Origin: Closterium sp. Naga37s-1
Taxonomy: Eukaryota; Streptophyta; Zygnematophyceae; Desmidiales; Closteriaceae
NCBI GenBank assembly: GCA_947471745.1
Contig: CANJKZ010000179.1
Coordinates: 372,001 to 436,000, forward strand
Reading direction: 5' to 3'
Length of the DNA stretch: 64,000 nt
The notes under the pieces are model-generated. The model was not told where the DNA came from. It ran no database searches and saw only the letters and a program-made list of their open reading frames with translations. Shown piece by piece: positions 42,171 to 56,500 of this stretch (position 1 is the stretch's first letter; every line of letters begins with the position of its first letter). A program made the position numbers and the translations under genes.

Positions 42171-45100
42171 ACCGTTTTCCACACCCACAACAAGTGGCTC
42201 CATTTCGTTCCATGTCGTTTGCAAGATTTGAGCGCCCGAACTCTGCCTGGTTCGCCCATTATAGGTGCGCATACTGCCCCGACTGCCCAACGCATCACTT
42301 TGACTGGTCCACTGCATTGGATGCCCCCTTTTTTTTCTAGTCCTCTAGATAATACCATTTTCCACACCCACAACAAGTGGCTCCATTTCGTTCCATGTCG
42401 TTTGCAAGATTTGAGCGCCCGAACTCTGCCTGGTTCGCCCATTATAGGTGCGCATACTGTCCCGACTGCCCAACGCATCACTTTGACTGGTCCACTGCAT
42501 TGGATGCCCCTTTTGTTTTGCTTGTCCTCTATATTATACCATTTTCCACACCCACAACAAGTGGCTCCATTTCGTTCCATGTCGTTTGCAAGATTTGAGC
42601 GTCCGAACTCTGCCTGGTTCGCCCATTATAGGTGCGCATACTGCCCCGACTGCCCAACGCATCACTCTGACTGGTCCACTGCATTGGACGCCCCTTTTTT
42701 TTGCTATTCCTCTAGATTAGACCGTTTTCCACACCCACAACAAGTGGCTCCATTTCGTTCCATGTCGTTTGCAAGATTTGAGCGCCCGAACTCTGCCTGG
42801 TTCGCCCATTATAGGTGCGCATACTGCCCCGACTGCCCAACGCATCACTCTGACTGGTCCACTGCATTGGATGCCTCTTTTTTTTGCTATTCCTCTAGAT
42901 TAGACCGTTTTCCACACCCACAACAAGTGGCTCCATTTCGTTCCATGTCGTTTGCAAGATTTGAGCGCCCGAACTCTGCCTGGTTGGCCCATTATAGGTG
43001 CGCATACTGTCCCGACTGCCCAACGCATCACTTTGACTGGTCCACTGCATTGGATGCCCCTTTTTTTTTGTTAGTCCTCTAGATTAGACCGTTTTCGACA
43101 CCCACAACAAGTGGCTCCATTTCGTTCCATGTCGTTTGCAAGATTTGAGCGCCCGAACTCTGCCTGGTTTGCCCATTAGAGGTGCGCATACTGTCCCGAC
43201 TGCCCAACGCATCACTTTGACTGGTCCACTGCATTGGATGCCCCCTTTTTTTGCTAGTCCTCTAGATTAGACCGTTTTCCACACCCACAACAAGTGGCTC
43301 CATTTCGTTCCATGTCGTTTGCAAGATTTGAGCGCCCGAACTCTGCCTGGTTCGCCCATTAGAGGTGCGCATACTGCCCCGACTGCCCAACGCATCACTT
43401 TGACTGGTCCACTGCATTGGATGCCCCCTTTTTTTGCTAGTCCTCTAGATTAGACCGTTTTCCACACCCACAACAAGTGGCTCCATTTCGTTCCATGTCG
43501 TTTGCAAGATTTGAGCGCCCGAACTCTGCCTGGTTCGCCCATTATAGGTGCGCATACTGCCCCGACTGCCCAACGCATCACTCTGACTGGTCCACTGCAT
43601 TGGACGCCCCTTTTTTTTGCTAGTCCTCTAGATTAGACCGTTTTCCACACCCACAACAAGTGGCTCCATTTCGTTCCATGTCGTTTGCAAGATTTGAGCG
43701 CCCGAACTCTGCCTGGTTCGCCCATTATAGGTGCGCATACTGCCCCGACTGCCCAACGCATCACTTTGACTGGTCCACTGCATTGGACGCCCCTTTTTTT
43801 TACTAGTCCTCTAGATTAGAACGTTTTCCACACCCACAACAAGTGGCTCCATTTCGTTCCATGTCGTTTGCAAGATTTGAGCGCCCGAACTCTGCCTGGT
43901 TCGCCCATTATAGGTGCGCATACTGCCCCGACTGCCCAACGCATCACTTTGACTGGTCCACTGCATTGGATGCCCCTTTTGTTTTGCTTGTCCTCTAGAT
44001 TATACCATTTTCCACACCCACAACAAGTGGCTCCATTTCGTTCCATGTCGTTTGCAAGATTTGAGCGTCCGAACTCTGCCTGGTTCGCCCATTATAGGTG
44101 CGCATACTGCCCCGACTGCCCAACGCATCACTCTGACTGGTCCACTGCATTGGACGCCCCTTTTTTTTGCTATTCCTCTAGATTAGACCGTTTTCCACAC
44201 CCACAACAAGTGGCTCCATTTCGTTCCATGTCGTTTGCAAGATTTGAGCGCCCGAACTCTGCCTGGTTCGCCCATTATAGGTGCGCATACTGCCCCGACT
44301 GCCCAACGCATCACTCTGACTGGTCCACTGCATTGGACGCCCCTTTTTTTTGCTATTCCTCTAGATTAGACCGTTTTCCACACCCACAACAAGTGGCTCC
44401 ATTTCGTTCCATGTCGTTTGCAAGATTTGAGCGCCCGAACTCTGCCTGGTTCGCCCATTATAGGTGCGCATACTGCCCCGACTGCCCAACGCATCACTCT
44501 GACTGGTCCACTGCATTGGACGCCCCTTTTTTTTGCTATTCCTCTAGATTAGACCGTTTTCCACACCCACAACAAGTGGCTCCATTTCGTTCCATGTCGT
44601 TTGCAAGATTTGAGCGCCCGAACTCTGCCTGGTTCGCCAATTATAGGTGCGCATACTGCCCCGACTGCCCAACGCATCACTTTGACTGGTCCACTGCATT
44701 GGACGCCCCTTTTTTTTCTAGTCCTCTAGATTAGACCGTTTTCCACACCCACAACAAGTGGCTCCATTTCGTTCCATGTCGTTTGCAAGATTTGAGCGCC
44801 CGAACTCTGCCTGGTTCGACCATTATAGGTGCGCATACTGCCCCGACTGCCCAACGCATCACTTTGACTGGTCCACTGCATTGGATGCCCCCTTTTTTTT
44901 CTAGTCCTCTAGATTATACCATTTTCCACACCCACAACAAGTGGCTCCATTTCGTTCCATGTCGTTTGCAAGATTTGAGCGCCCGAACTCTGCCTGGTTC
45001 GCCCATTATAGGTGCGCATACTGTCCCGACTGCCCAACGCATCACTCTGACTGGTCCACTGCATTGGACGCCCCTTTTTTTTGCTATTCCTCTATATTAG

Positions 45101-48100
45101 ACCGTTTTCCACACCCACAACAAGTGGCTCCATTTCGTTCCATGTCGTTTGCAAGATTTGAGCGCCCGAACTCTGCCTGGTTCGCCCATTATAGGTGCGC
45201 ATACTGCCCCGACTGCCCAACGCATCACTCTGACTGGTCCACTGCATTGGACGCCCCTTTTTTTTGTTAGTCCTCTAGATTATACCATTTTCCACACCCA
45301 CAAAAAGTGGCTCCATTTCGTTCCATGTCGTTTGCAAGATTTGAGCGCCCGAACTCTGCCTGGTTGGCCCATTAGAGGTGCGCATACTGTCCCGACTGCC
45401 CAACGCATCACTTTGACTGGTCCACTGCATTGGATGCCCCTTTTTTTTTGTTAGTCCTCTAGATTAGACCGTTTTCGACACCCACAACAAGTGGCTCCAT
45501 TTCGTTCCATGTCGTTTGCAAGATTTGAGCGCCCGAACTCTGCCTGGTTTGCCCATTAGAGGTGCGCATACTGTCCCGACTGCCCAACGCATCACTTTGA
45601 CTGGTCCACTGCATTGGATGCCCCCTTTTTTTGCTAGTCCTCTAGATTAGACCGTTTTCCACACCCACAACAAGTGGCTCCATTTCGTTCCATGTCGTTT
45701 GCAAGATTTGAGCGCCCGAACTCTGCCTGGTTCGCCCATTAGAGGTGCGCATACTGCCCCGACTGCCCAACGCATCACTTTGACTGGTCCACTGCATTGG
45801 ATGCCCCCTTTTTTTGCTAGTCCTCTAGATTAGACCGTTTTCCACACCCACAACAAGTGGCTCCATTTCGTTCCATGTCGTTTGCAAGATTTGAGCGCCC
45901 GAACTCTGCCTGGTTCGCCCATTATAGGTGCGCATACTGCCCCGACTGCCCAACGCATCACTCTGACTGGTCCACTGCATTGGACGCCCCTTTTTTTTGC
46001 TAGTCCTCTAGATTACACCGTTTTCCACACCCACAACAAGTGGCTCCATTTCGTTCCATGTCGTTTGCAAGATTTGAGCGCCCGAACTCTGTGTGGTTCG
46101 CCCATTATAGGTGCGCATACTGCCCCGACTGCCCAACGCATCACTCTGACTGGTCCACTGCATTGGACGCCCCTTTTTTTTGCTAGTCCTCTAGATTACA
46201 CCGTTTTCCACACCCACAACAAGTGGCTCCATTTCGTTCCATGTCGTTTGCAAGATTTGAGCGCCCGAACTCTGCCTGGTTCGCCCATTATAGGTGCGCA
46301 TACTGCCCCGACTGCCCAACGCATCACTTTGACTGGTCCACTGCATTGGACGCCCCTTTTTTTTGCTAGTCCTCTAGATTAGAACGTTTTCCACACCCAC
46401 AACAAGTGGCTCCATTTCGTTCCATGTCGTTTGCAAGATTTGAGCGCCCGAACTCTGCCTGGTTCGCCCATTATAGGTGCGCATACTGCCCCGACTGCCC
46501 AACGCATCACTCTGACTGGTCCACTGCATTGGACGCCCCTTTTTTTTGCTAGTCCTCTAGATTACACCGTTTTCCACACCCACAACAAGTGGCTCCATTT
46601 CGTTCCATGTCGTTTGCAAGATTTGAGCGCCCGAACTCTGCGTGGTTCGCCCATTATAGGTGCGCATACTGCCCCGACTGCCCAACGCATCACTTTGACT
46701 GGTCCACTGCATTGGACGCCCCTTTTTTTTGCTAGTCCTCTAGATTAGAACGTTTTCCACACCCACAACAAGTGGCTCCATTTCGTTCCATGTCGTTTGC
46801 AAGATTTGAGCGCCCGAACTCTGCCTGGTTCGCCCATTATAGGTGCGCATACTGCCCCGACTGCCCAACGCATCACTTTGACTGGTCCACTGCATTGGAT
46901 GCCCCTTTTGTTTTGCTTGTCCTCTAGATTATACCATTTTCCACACCCACAACAAGTGGCTCCATTTCGTTCCATGTCGTTTGCAAGATTTGAGCGTCCG
47001 AACTCTGCCTGGTTCGCCCATTATAGGTGCGCATACTGCCCCGACTGCCCAACGCATCACTCTGACTGGTCCACTGCATTGGACGCCCCTTTTTTTTGCT
47101 ATTCCTCTAGATTAGACCGTTTTCCACACCCACAACAAGTGGCTCCATTTCGTTCCATGTCGTTTGCAAGATTTGAGCGCCCGAACTCTGCCTGGTTCGC
47201 CCATTATAGGTGCGCATACTGCCCCGACTGCCCAACGCATCACTTTGACTGGTCCACTGCATTGGATGCCCCCTTTTTTTGCTAGTCCTCTAGATTATAC
47301 CGTTTTCCACACCCACAACAAGTGGCTCCATTTCGTTCCATGTCGTTTGCAAGATTTGAGCGCCCGAACTCTGCCTGGTTCGCCCATTATAGGTGCGCAT
47401 ACTGCCCCGACTGCCCAACGCATCACTTTGACTGGTCCACTGCATTGGACGCCCCTTTTTTTTGTTAGTCCTCTAGATTATACCATTTTCCACACCCACA
47501 AAAAGTGGCTCCATTTCGTTCCATGTCGTTTGCAAGATTTGAGCGCCCGAACTCTGCCTGGTTGGCCCATTAGAGGTGCGCATACTGTCCCGACTGCCCA
47601 ACGCATCACTTTGACTGGTCCACTGCATTGGATGCCCCTTTTTTTTTGTTAGTCCTCTAGATTAGACCGTTTTCGACACCCACAACAAGTGGCTCCATTT
47701 CGTTCCATGTCGTTTGCAAGATTTGAGCGCCCGAACTCTGCCTGGTTTGCCCATTAGAGGTGCGCATACTGTCCCGACTGCCCAACGCATCACTTTGACT
47801 GGTCCACTGCATTGGATGCCCCTTTTTTTTGCTAGTCCTCTAGATTAGACCGTTTTCCACACCCACAACAAGTGGCTCCATTTCGTTCCATGTCGTTTGC
47901 AAGATTTGAGCGCCCGAACTCTGCCTGGTTCGCCCATTATAGGTGCGCATACTGCCCCGACTGCCCAACGCATCACTCTGACTGGTCCACTGCATTGGAC
48001 GCCCCTTTTTTTTGCTAGTCCTCTAGATTACACCGTTTTCCACACCCACAACAAGTGGCTCCATTTCGTTCCATGTCGTTTGCAAGATTTGAGCGCCCGA

Positions 48101-51100
48101 ACTCTGTGTGGTTCGCCCATTATAGGTGCGCATACTGCCCCGACTGCCCAACGCATCACTCTGACTGGTCCACTGCATTGGACGCCCCTTTTTTTTGCTA
48201 GTCCTCTAGATTACACCGTTTTCCACACCCACAACAAGTGGCTCCATTTCGTTTCATGTCGTTTGCAAGATTTGAGCGCCCGAACTCTGTGTGGTTCGCC
48301 CATTATAGGTGCGCATACTGCCCCGACTGCCCAACGCATCACTTTGACTGGTCCACTGCATTGGACGCCCCTTTTTTTTGCTAGTCCTCTAGATTAGAAC
48401 GTTTTCCACACCCACAACAAGTGGCTCCATTTCGTTCCATGTCGTTTGCAAGATTTGAGCGCCCGAACTCTGCCTGGTTCGCCCATTATAGGTACGCATA
48501 CTGCCCCGACTGCCCAACGCATCACTTTGACTGGTCCACTGCATTGGATGCCCCTTTTGTTTTGTTAGTCCTCTAGATTAGACCGTTTTTCAAACCCACA
48601 ACAAGTGGCTCCATTTCGTTCCATGTCGTTTGCAAGATTTGAGCGCCCGAACTCTGTGTGGTACGCCCATTATAGGTACGCATACAGTTCCGACTGCCCA
48701 ACGCATCACTTTGACTGGTCCACTGCATTGGATGCCCCATTTTTTTCACTAGTGCTCTAGATTAGACCATTTTCGACACCCACAACAAGTGGCTCCATTT
48801 CATTCCATGTCGTTTGCAAGATTTGAGCGCCCGAACTCTGCCTGGTTCGCCCATTATAGGTGCGCATACTGCCCCGACTGCCCAACGCATCACTTTGACT
48901 GGTCCACTGCATTGGATGCCCCCTTTTTTTGCTAGTCCTCTAGATTATACCATTTTCCACACCCACAACAAGTGGCTCCATTTCGTTCCATGTCGTTTGC
49001 AAGATTTGAGCGCCCGAACTCTGCCTGGTTCGCCAATTATAGGTGCGCATACTGTCCCAACTGCCCAACGCATCACTTTGACTGGTCCACTGCATTGGAT
49101 GCCCCTTTTTTTTTGTTAGTCCTCTAGATTAGACCGTTTTCCACACCCACAACAAGTGGCTCCATTTCGTTCCATGTAGTTTGCAAGATTTGAGCGCCCG
49201 AACTCTGTGTGGTACGCCCATTATAGGTACGCATACAGCCCCGACTGCCCAACGCATCACTTTGACTGGTCCACTGCATTGGATGCCCCATTTTTTTCAC
49301 TAGTCCTCGAGATAAGACCATTTTCGACACTCACAACAAGTGGCTCCATTTCATTCCATGTCGTTTGCAAGATTTGAGCGCCCGAACACTGCCTGGTTCG
49401 CCCATTATAGGTGCGCATACAGCCCCGACTGCCCAACGCATCACTTTGACTGGTCCACTGCATTGGATGCCCCTTTTTTTTCACTAGTCCTCGAGATTAG
49501 ACCATTTTCCACACCCACAACAAGTGGCTCCATTTCATTCCATGTCGTTTGCAAGATTTGAGCGCCCGAACACTGCCTGGTTCGCCCATTATAGGTGCGC
49601 ATACAGCCCCGACTGCCCAACGCATCACTTTGACTGGTCCACTGCATTGGATGCCCCTTTTGTTTTGCTTGTCCTCTAGATTATACCATTTTCCACACCC
49701 ACAACAAGTGGCTCCATTTCGTTCCATGTCGTTTGCAAGATTTGAGCGCCCGAACTCTGCCTGGTTCGCCCATTATAGGTGCGCATACTGCCCCGACTGC
49801 CCAACGCATCACTCTGACTGGTCCACTGCATTGGATGCCCCTTTTTTTGCTTGTCCTCTAGATTATACCGTTTTCCACACCCACAACAAGTGGCTCCATT
49901 TCGTTCCATGTCGTTTGCAAGATTTGAGCGTCCGAACTCTTCCTGGTTCGCCCATTATAGGTGCGCATACTGCCCCGACTGCCCAACGCATCACTCTGAC
50001 TGGTCCACTGCATTGGACGCCCCTTTTTTTTGCTATTCCTCTAGATTAGACCGTTTTCCACATCCACAACAAGTGGCTCCATTTCGTTCCATGTCGTTTG
50101 CAAGATTTGAGCGCCCGAACTCTGCCTGGTTCGCCCATTATAGGTGCGCATACTGCCCCGACTGCCCAACGCATCACTCTGACTGGTCCACTGCATTGGA
50201 CGCCCCTTTTTTTTGCTATTCCTCTAGATTAGACCGTTTTCCACATCCACAACAAGTGGCTCCATTTCGTTCCATGTCGTTTGCAAGATTTGAGCGCCCG
50301 AACTCTGCCTGGTTCGCCAATTATAGGTGCGCATACTGCCCCGACTGCCCAACGCATCACTTTGACTGGTCCACTGCATTGGACGCCCCTTTTTTTTGCT
50401 AGTCCTCTAGATTAGACCGTTTTCCACACCCACAACAAGTGGCTCCATTTCGTTCCATGTCGTTTGCAAGATTTGAGCGCCCGAACTCTGCCTGGTTCGC
50501 CCATTATAGGTGCGCATACTGTCCCGACTGCCCAACGCATCACTTTGACTGGTCCACTGCATTGGATGCCCCTTTTTTTTTGTTAGTCCTCTAGATTAGA
50601 CCGTTTTCCACACCCACAACAAGTGGCTCCATTTCGTTCCATGTCGTTTGCAAGATTTGAGCGCCCGAACTCTGTGTGGTACGCCCATTATAGGTACGCA
50701 TACAGTTCCGACTGCCCAACGCATCACTTTGACTGGTCCACTGCATTGGATGCCCCATTTTTTTCACTAGTGCTCTAGATTAGACCATTTTCGACACCCA
50801 CAACAAGTGGCTCCATTTCATTCCATGTCGTTTGCAAGATTTGAGCGCCCGAACTCTGCCTGGTACGCCCATTAGAGATGCGCATACTGCCCCGACTGCC
50901 CAACGCATCACTTTGACTGGTCCACTGCATTGGATGCCCCTTTTTTTTTGCTAGTCCTCTAGATTAGACCGTTTTCCACACCCACAACAAGTGGCTCCAT
51001 TTCATTCCATGTCGTTTGCAAGATTTGAGCGCCCGAACTCTGCCTGGTTCGCCCATTATACGTGCGCATACTGCCCCGACTGCCCAACGCATCACTTTGA

Positions 51101-53577
51101 CTGGTCCACTGCATTGGATGCCCCCTTTTTTTGCTAGTCCTCTAGATTATACCATTTTCCACACCCACAACAAGTGGCTCCACTTCGTTCCATGTCGTTT
51201 GCAAGATTTGAGCGCCCGAACTCTGCCTGGTTCGCCCATTATAGGTGCGCATACTGTCCCGACTGCCCAACGCATCACTTTGACTGGTCCACTGCATTGG
51301 ATGCCCCTTTTTTTTTGTTAGTCCTCTAGATTAGACAGTTTTCCACACCCACAACAAGTGGCTCCATTTCGTTCCATGTCGTTTGCAAGATTTGAGCGCC
51401 CGAACTCTGTGTGGTACGCCCATTATAGGTACGCATACAGTTCCGACTGCCCAACGCATCACTTTGACTGGTCAACTGCATTGGATGCCCCATTTTTTTC
51501 ACTAGTGCTCTAGATTAGACCATTTTCGACACCCACAACAAGTGGCTCCATTTCATTCCATGTCGTTTGCAAGATTTGAGCGCCCGAACTCTGCCTGGTT
51601 CGCCCATTATAGGTGCGCATACTGCCCCGACTGCCCAACGCATCACTTTGACTGGTCCACTGCATTGGATGCCCCATTTTTTTCACTAGTGCTCTAGATT
51701 AGACCATTTTCCACACCCACAACAAGTGGCTCCATTTCGTTCCATGTCGTTTGCAAGATTTGAGCGCCCGAACTCTGCCTGGTTCGCCCATTATAGGTGC
51801 GCATACTGCCCCGACTGCCCAACGCATCACTAACGCATCACTCTGACTGGTCCACTGCATTGGACGCCCCTTTTTTTTGCTATTCCTCTAGATTAGACCG
51901 TTTTCCACACCCACAACAAGTGGCTCCATTTCGTTCCATGTCGTTTGCAAGATTTGAGCGCCCGAACTCTGCCTGGTTCGCCCATTATAGGTGCGCATAC
52001 TGCCCCGACTGCCCAACGCATCACTAACGCATCACTCTGACTGGTCCACTGCATTGGACGCCCCTTTTTTTTGCTATTCCTCTAGATTAGACCGTTTTCC
52101 ACACCCACAACAAGTGGCTCCATTTCGTTCCATGTCGTTTGCAAGATTTGAGCGTCCGAACTCTGCCTGGTTCGCCCATTATAGGTGCGCATACTGCCCC
52201 GACTGCCCAACGCATCACTCTGACTGGTCCACTGCATTGGACGCCCCTTTTTTTTGCTATTCCTCTAGATTAGACCGTTTTCCACACCCACAACAAGTGG
52301 CTCCATTTCGTTCCATGTCGTTTGCAAGATTTGAGCGCCCGAACTCTGCCTGGTTCGCCCATTATAGGTGCGCATACTGCCCCGACTGCCCAACGCATCA
52401 CTCTGACTGGTCCACTGCATTGGACGCCCCCTTTTTTTGCTATTCCTCTAGATTAGACCGTTTCCACACCCACAACAAGTGGCTCCATTTCGTTCCATGT
52501 CGTTTGCAAGATTTGAGCGCCCGAACTCTGCCTGGTTCGCCCATTATAGGTGCGCATACTGCCCCGACTGCCCAACACATCACTCTGACTGGTCCACTGC
52601 ATTGGACGCCCCTTTTTTTTGCTAGTCCTCTAGATTAGACCGTTTTCCACACCCACAACAAGTGGCTCCATTTCGTTCCATGTCGTTTGCAAGATTTGAG
52701 CGCCCGAACTCTGCCTGGTTCGCCCATTATAGGTGCGCATACTGCCCCGACTGCCCAACGCATCACTCTGACTGGTCCACTGCGTTGGACGCCCCTTTTT
52801 TTTGCTAGTCCTCTAGATTAGACCGTTTTCCACACCCACAACAAGTGGCTCCATTTCGTTCCATGTCGTTTGCAAGATTTGAGCGCCCGAACTCTGCCTG
52901 GTTCGCCCATTATAGGTGCGCATACTGCCCCGACTGCCCAACGCATCACTCTGACTGGTCCACTGCGTTGGACGCCCCTTTTTTTTGCTAGTCCTCTAGA
53001 TTAGACCGTTTTCCACACCCACAACAAGTGGCTCCATTTCGTTCCATGTCGTTTGCAAGATTTGAGCGCCCGAACTCTGCCTGGTTCGCCCATTATAGGT
53101 GCGCATACTGCCCCGACTGCCCAACGCATCACTCTGACTGGTCCACTGCGATGGACGCCCCCTTTTTTTGCTAGTCCTCTAGATTAGACCGTTTTCCACA
53201 CCCACAACAAGTGGCTCCATTTCGTTCCATGTCGTTTGAAAGATTTGAGCGCCCGAACTCTGCCTGGTTCGCCCATTATAGGTGCGCATACTGCCCCGAC
53301 TGCCCAACGCATCACTCTGACTGGTCCACTGCGATGGACGCCCCTTTTTTTTGCTAGTCCTCTAGATTACACCGTTTTCCACACCCACAACAAGTGGCTC
53401 CATTTCGTTCCATGTCGTTTGAAAGATTTGAGCGCCCGAACTCTGCCTGGTTCGCCCATTATAGGTGCGCATACTGCCCCGACTGCCCAACGCATCACTC
53501 TGACTGGTCCACTGCGTTGGACGCCCCTTTTTTTTGCTAGTCCTCTAGATTACACCGTTTTCCACACCCACAACAAG

Positions 53578-56500
53578 TGGCTCCATTTCGTTCCATGTCG
53601 TTTGAAAGATTTGAGCGCCCGAACTCTGCCTGGTTCGCCCATTATAGGTGCGCATACTGCCCCGACTGCCCAACGCATCACTCTGACTGGTCCACTGCGT
53701 TGGACGCCCCTTTTTTTTGCTAGTCCTCTAGATTACACCGTTTTCCACACCCACAACAAGTGGCTCCATTTCGTTCCATGTCGTTTGCAAGATTTGAGCG
53801 CCCGAACTCTGCCTGGTTCGCCCATTATAGGTGCGCATACTGCCCCGACTGCCCAACGCATCACTCTGACTGGTCCACTGCGTTGGACGCCCCTTTTTTT
53901 TGCTAGTCCTCTAGATTACACCGTTTTCCACACCCACAACAAGTGGCTCCATTTCGTTCCATGTCGTTTGCAAGATTTGAGCGCCCGAACTCTGCCTGGT
54001 TCGCCCATTATAGGTGCGCATACTGCCCCGACTGCCCAACGCATCACTCTGACTGGTCCACTGCGTTGGACGCCCCTTTTTTTTGCTAGTCCTCTAGATT
54101 ACACCGTTTTCCACACCCACAACAAGTGGCTCCATTTCGTTCCATGTCGTTTGCAAGATTTGAGCGCCCGAACTCTGCCTGGTTCGCCCATTATAGGTGC
54201 GCATACTGCCCCGACTGCCCAACGCATCACTCTGACTGGTCCACTGCGTTGGACGCCCCTTTTTTTTGCTAGTCCTCTAGATTACACCGTTTTCCACACC
54301 CACAACAAGTGGCTCCATTTCGTTCCATGTCGTTTGCAAGATTTGAGCGCCCGAACTCTGCCTGGTTCGCCCATTATAGGTGCGCATACTGCCCCGACTG
54401 CCCAACGCATCACTCTGACTGGTCCACTGCGTTGGACGCCCCTTTTTTTTTGCTAGTCCTCTAGATTAGACCGTTTTCCACACCCACAACAAGTGGCTCC
54501 ATTTCGTTCCATGTCGTTTGCAAGATTTGAGCGCCCGAACTCTGCGTTCCATGTCGTTTGCAAGATTTGAGCGCCCGAACTCTGCCGGGTACGCCCATTA
54601 TAGGTGCGCATACTGCCCCGACTGCCCAACGCATCACTTTGACTGGTCCACTGCGTTGGACGCCCCTTTTTTTTGCTAGTCCTCCAGATTAGACCGTTTT
54701 CCACACCCACAACAAGTGGCTCCATTTCGTTCCCTGTCGTTTGAAAGATTTGAGCGCCCGAACTCTGCCTGGTTCGCCCATTATAGGTGCGCATACTGCC
54801 CCGACTGCCCAACGCATCACTCTGACTGGTCCACTGCGTTGGACGCCCCTTTTTTTTGCTAGTCCTCTAGATTACACCGTTTTCCACACCCACAACAAGT
54901 GGCTCCATTTCGTTCCATGTCGTTTGCAAGATTTGAGCGCCCGAACTCTGCCTGGTTCGCCCATTATAGGTGCGCATACTGCCCCGACTGCCCAACGCAT
55001 CACTCTGACTGGTCCACTGCGTTGGACGCCCCTTTTTTTTGCTAGTCCTCTAGATTACACCGTTTTCCACACCCACAACAAGTGGCTCCATTTCGTTCCA
55101 TGTCGTTTGCAAGATTTGAGCGCCCGAACTCTGCCTGGTTCGCCCATTATAGGTGCGCATACTGCCCCGACTGCCCAACGCATCACTCTGACTGGTCCAC
55201 TGCGTTGGACGCCCCTTTTTTTTGCTAGTCCTCTAGATTACACCGTTTTCCACACCCACAACAAGTGGCTCCATTTCGTTCCCTGTCGTTTGCAAGATTT
55301 GAGCGCCCGAACTCTGCCTGGTTCGCCCATTACATGTGCGCATACTGCCCCGACTGCCCAGCGCATCACTTTGACTGGTCCACTGCGTTGGACGCCCCTT
55401 TTTTTTGCTAGTCCTCCAGATTAGACCGTTTTCCACACCCACAACAAGTGGCTCCATTTCGTTCCCTGTCGTTTGCAAGATTTGAGCGCCCGAACTCTGC
55501 CGGGTACGCCCATTATAGGTGCGCATACTGCCCCGACTGCCCAGCGCATCACTCTGACTGGTCCACTGCGTTGGACGCCCCTTTTTTTTGCTAGTCCTCT
55601 AGATTACACCGTTTTCCACACCCACAACAAGTGGCTCCATTTCGTTCCATGTCGTTTGCAAGATTTGAGCGCCCGAACTCTGCCTGGTTCGCCCATTATA
55701 GGTGCGCATACTGCCCCGACTGCCCAACGCATCACTCTGACTGGTCCACTGCGTTGGACGCCCCTTTTTTTTGCTAGTCCTCTAGATTACACCGTTTTCC
55801 ACACCCACAACAAGTGGCTCCATTTCGTTCCATGTCGTTTGCAAGATTTGAGCGCCCGAACTCTGCCTGGTTCGCCCATTATAGGTGCGCATACTGCCCC
55901 GACTGCCCAACGCATCACTCTGACTGGTCCACTGCGTTGGACGCCCCTTTTTTTTGCTAGTCCTCTAGATTACACCGTTTTCCACACCCACAACAAGTGG
56001 CTCCATTTCGTTCCCTGTCGTTTGCAAGATTTGAGCGCCCGAACTCTGTGTGGTACGCCCATTATAGGTACGCATACAGTTCCGACTGCCCAACGCATCA
56101 CTTTGACTGGTCCACTGCATTGGATGCCCCATTTTTTTCACTAGTGCTCTAGATTAGACAATTTTCCACACCCACAACAAGTGGCTCCATTTCGTTCCAT
56201 GTCGTTTGCAAGATTTGAGCGCCCGAACTCTGCCTGGTTCGCCCATTACAGGTGCGCATACTGCCCCGACTGCCCAACGCATCACTAACGCATCACTCTG
56301 ACTGGTCCACTGCGTTGGACGCCCCTTTTTTTTGCTATTCCTCTAGATTAGACCGTTTTCCACACCCACAACAAGTGGCTCCATTTCGTTCCATGTCGTT
56401 TGCAAGATTTGAGCGCCCGAACTCTGCCTGGTTCGCCCATTATAGGTGCGCATACTGCCCCGACTGCCCAACGCATCACTCTGACTGGTCCACTGCGTTG

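Noticed and set aside
53236..54456. 406-residue open frame, and dozens of similar frames, across the satellite
   Set aside because: The 183-184-bp monomer lacks stops in some frames, so frames run through several monomers and repeat every 61 residues. Frames depend on T-run length and occur on both strands. No sign of a real protein.
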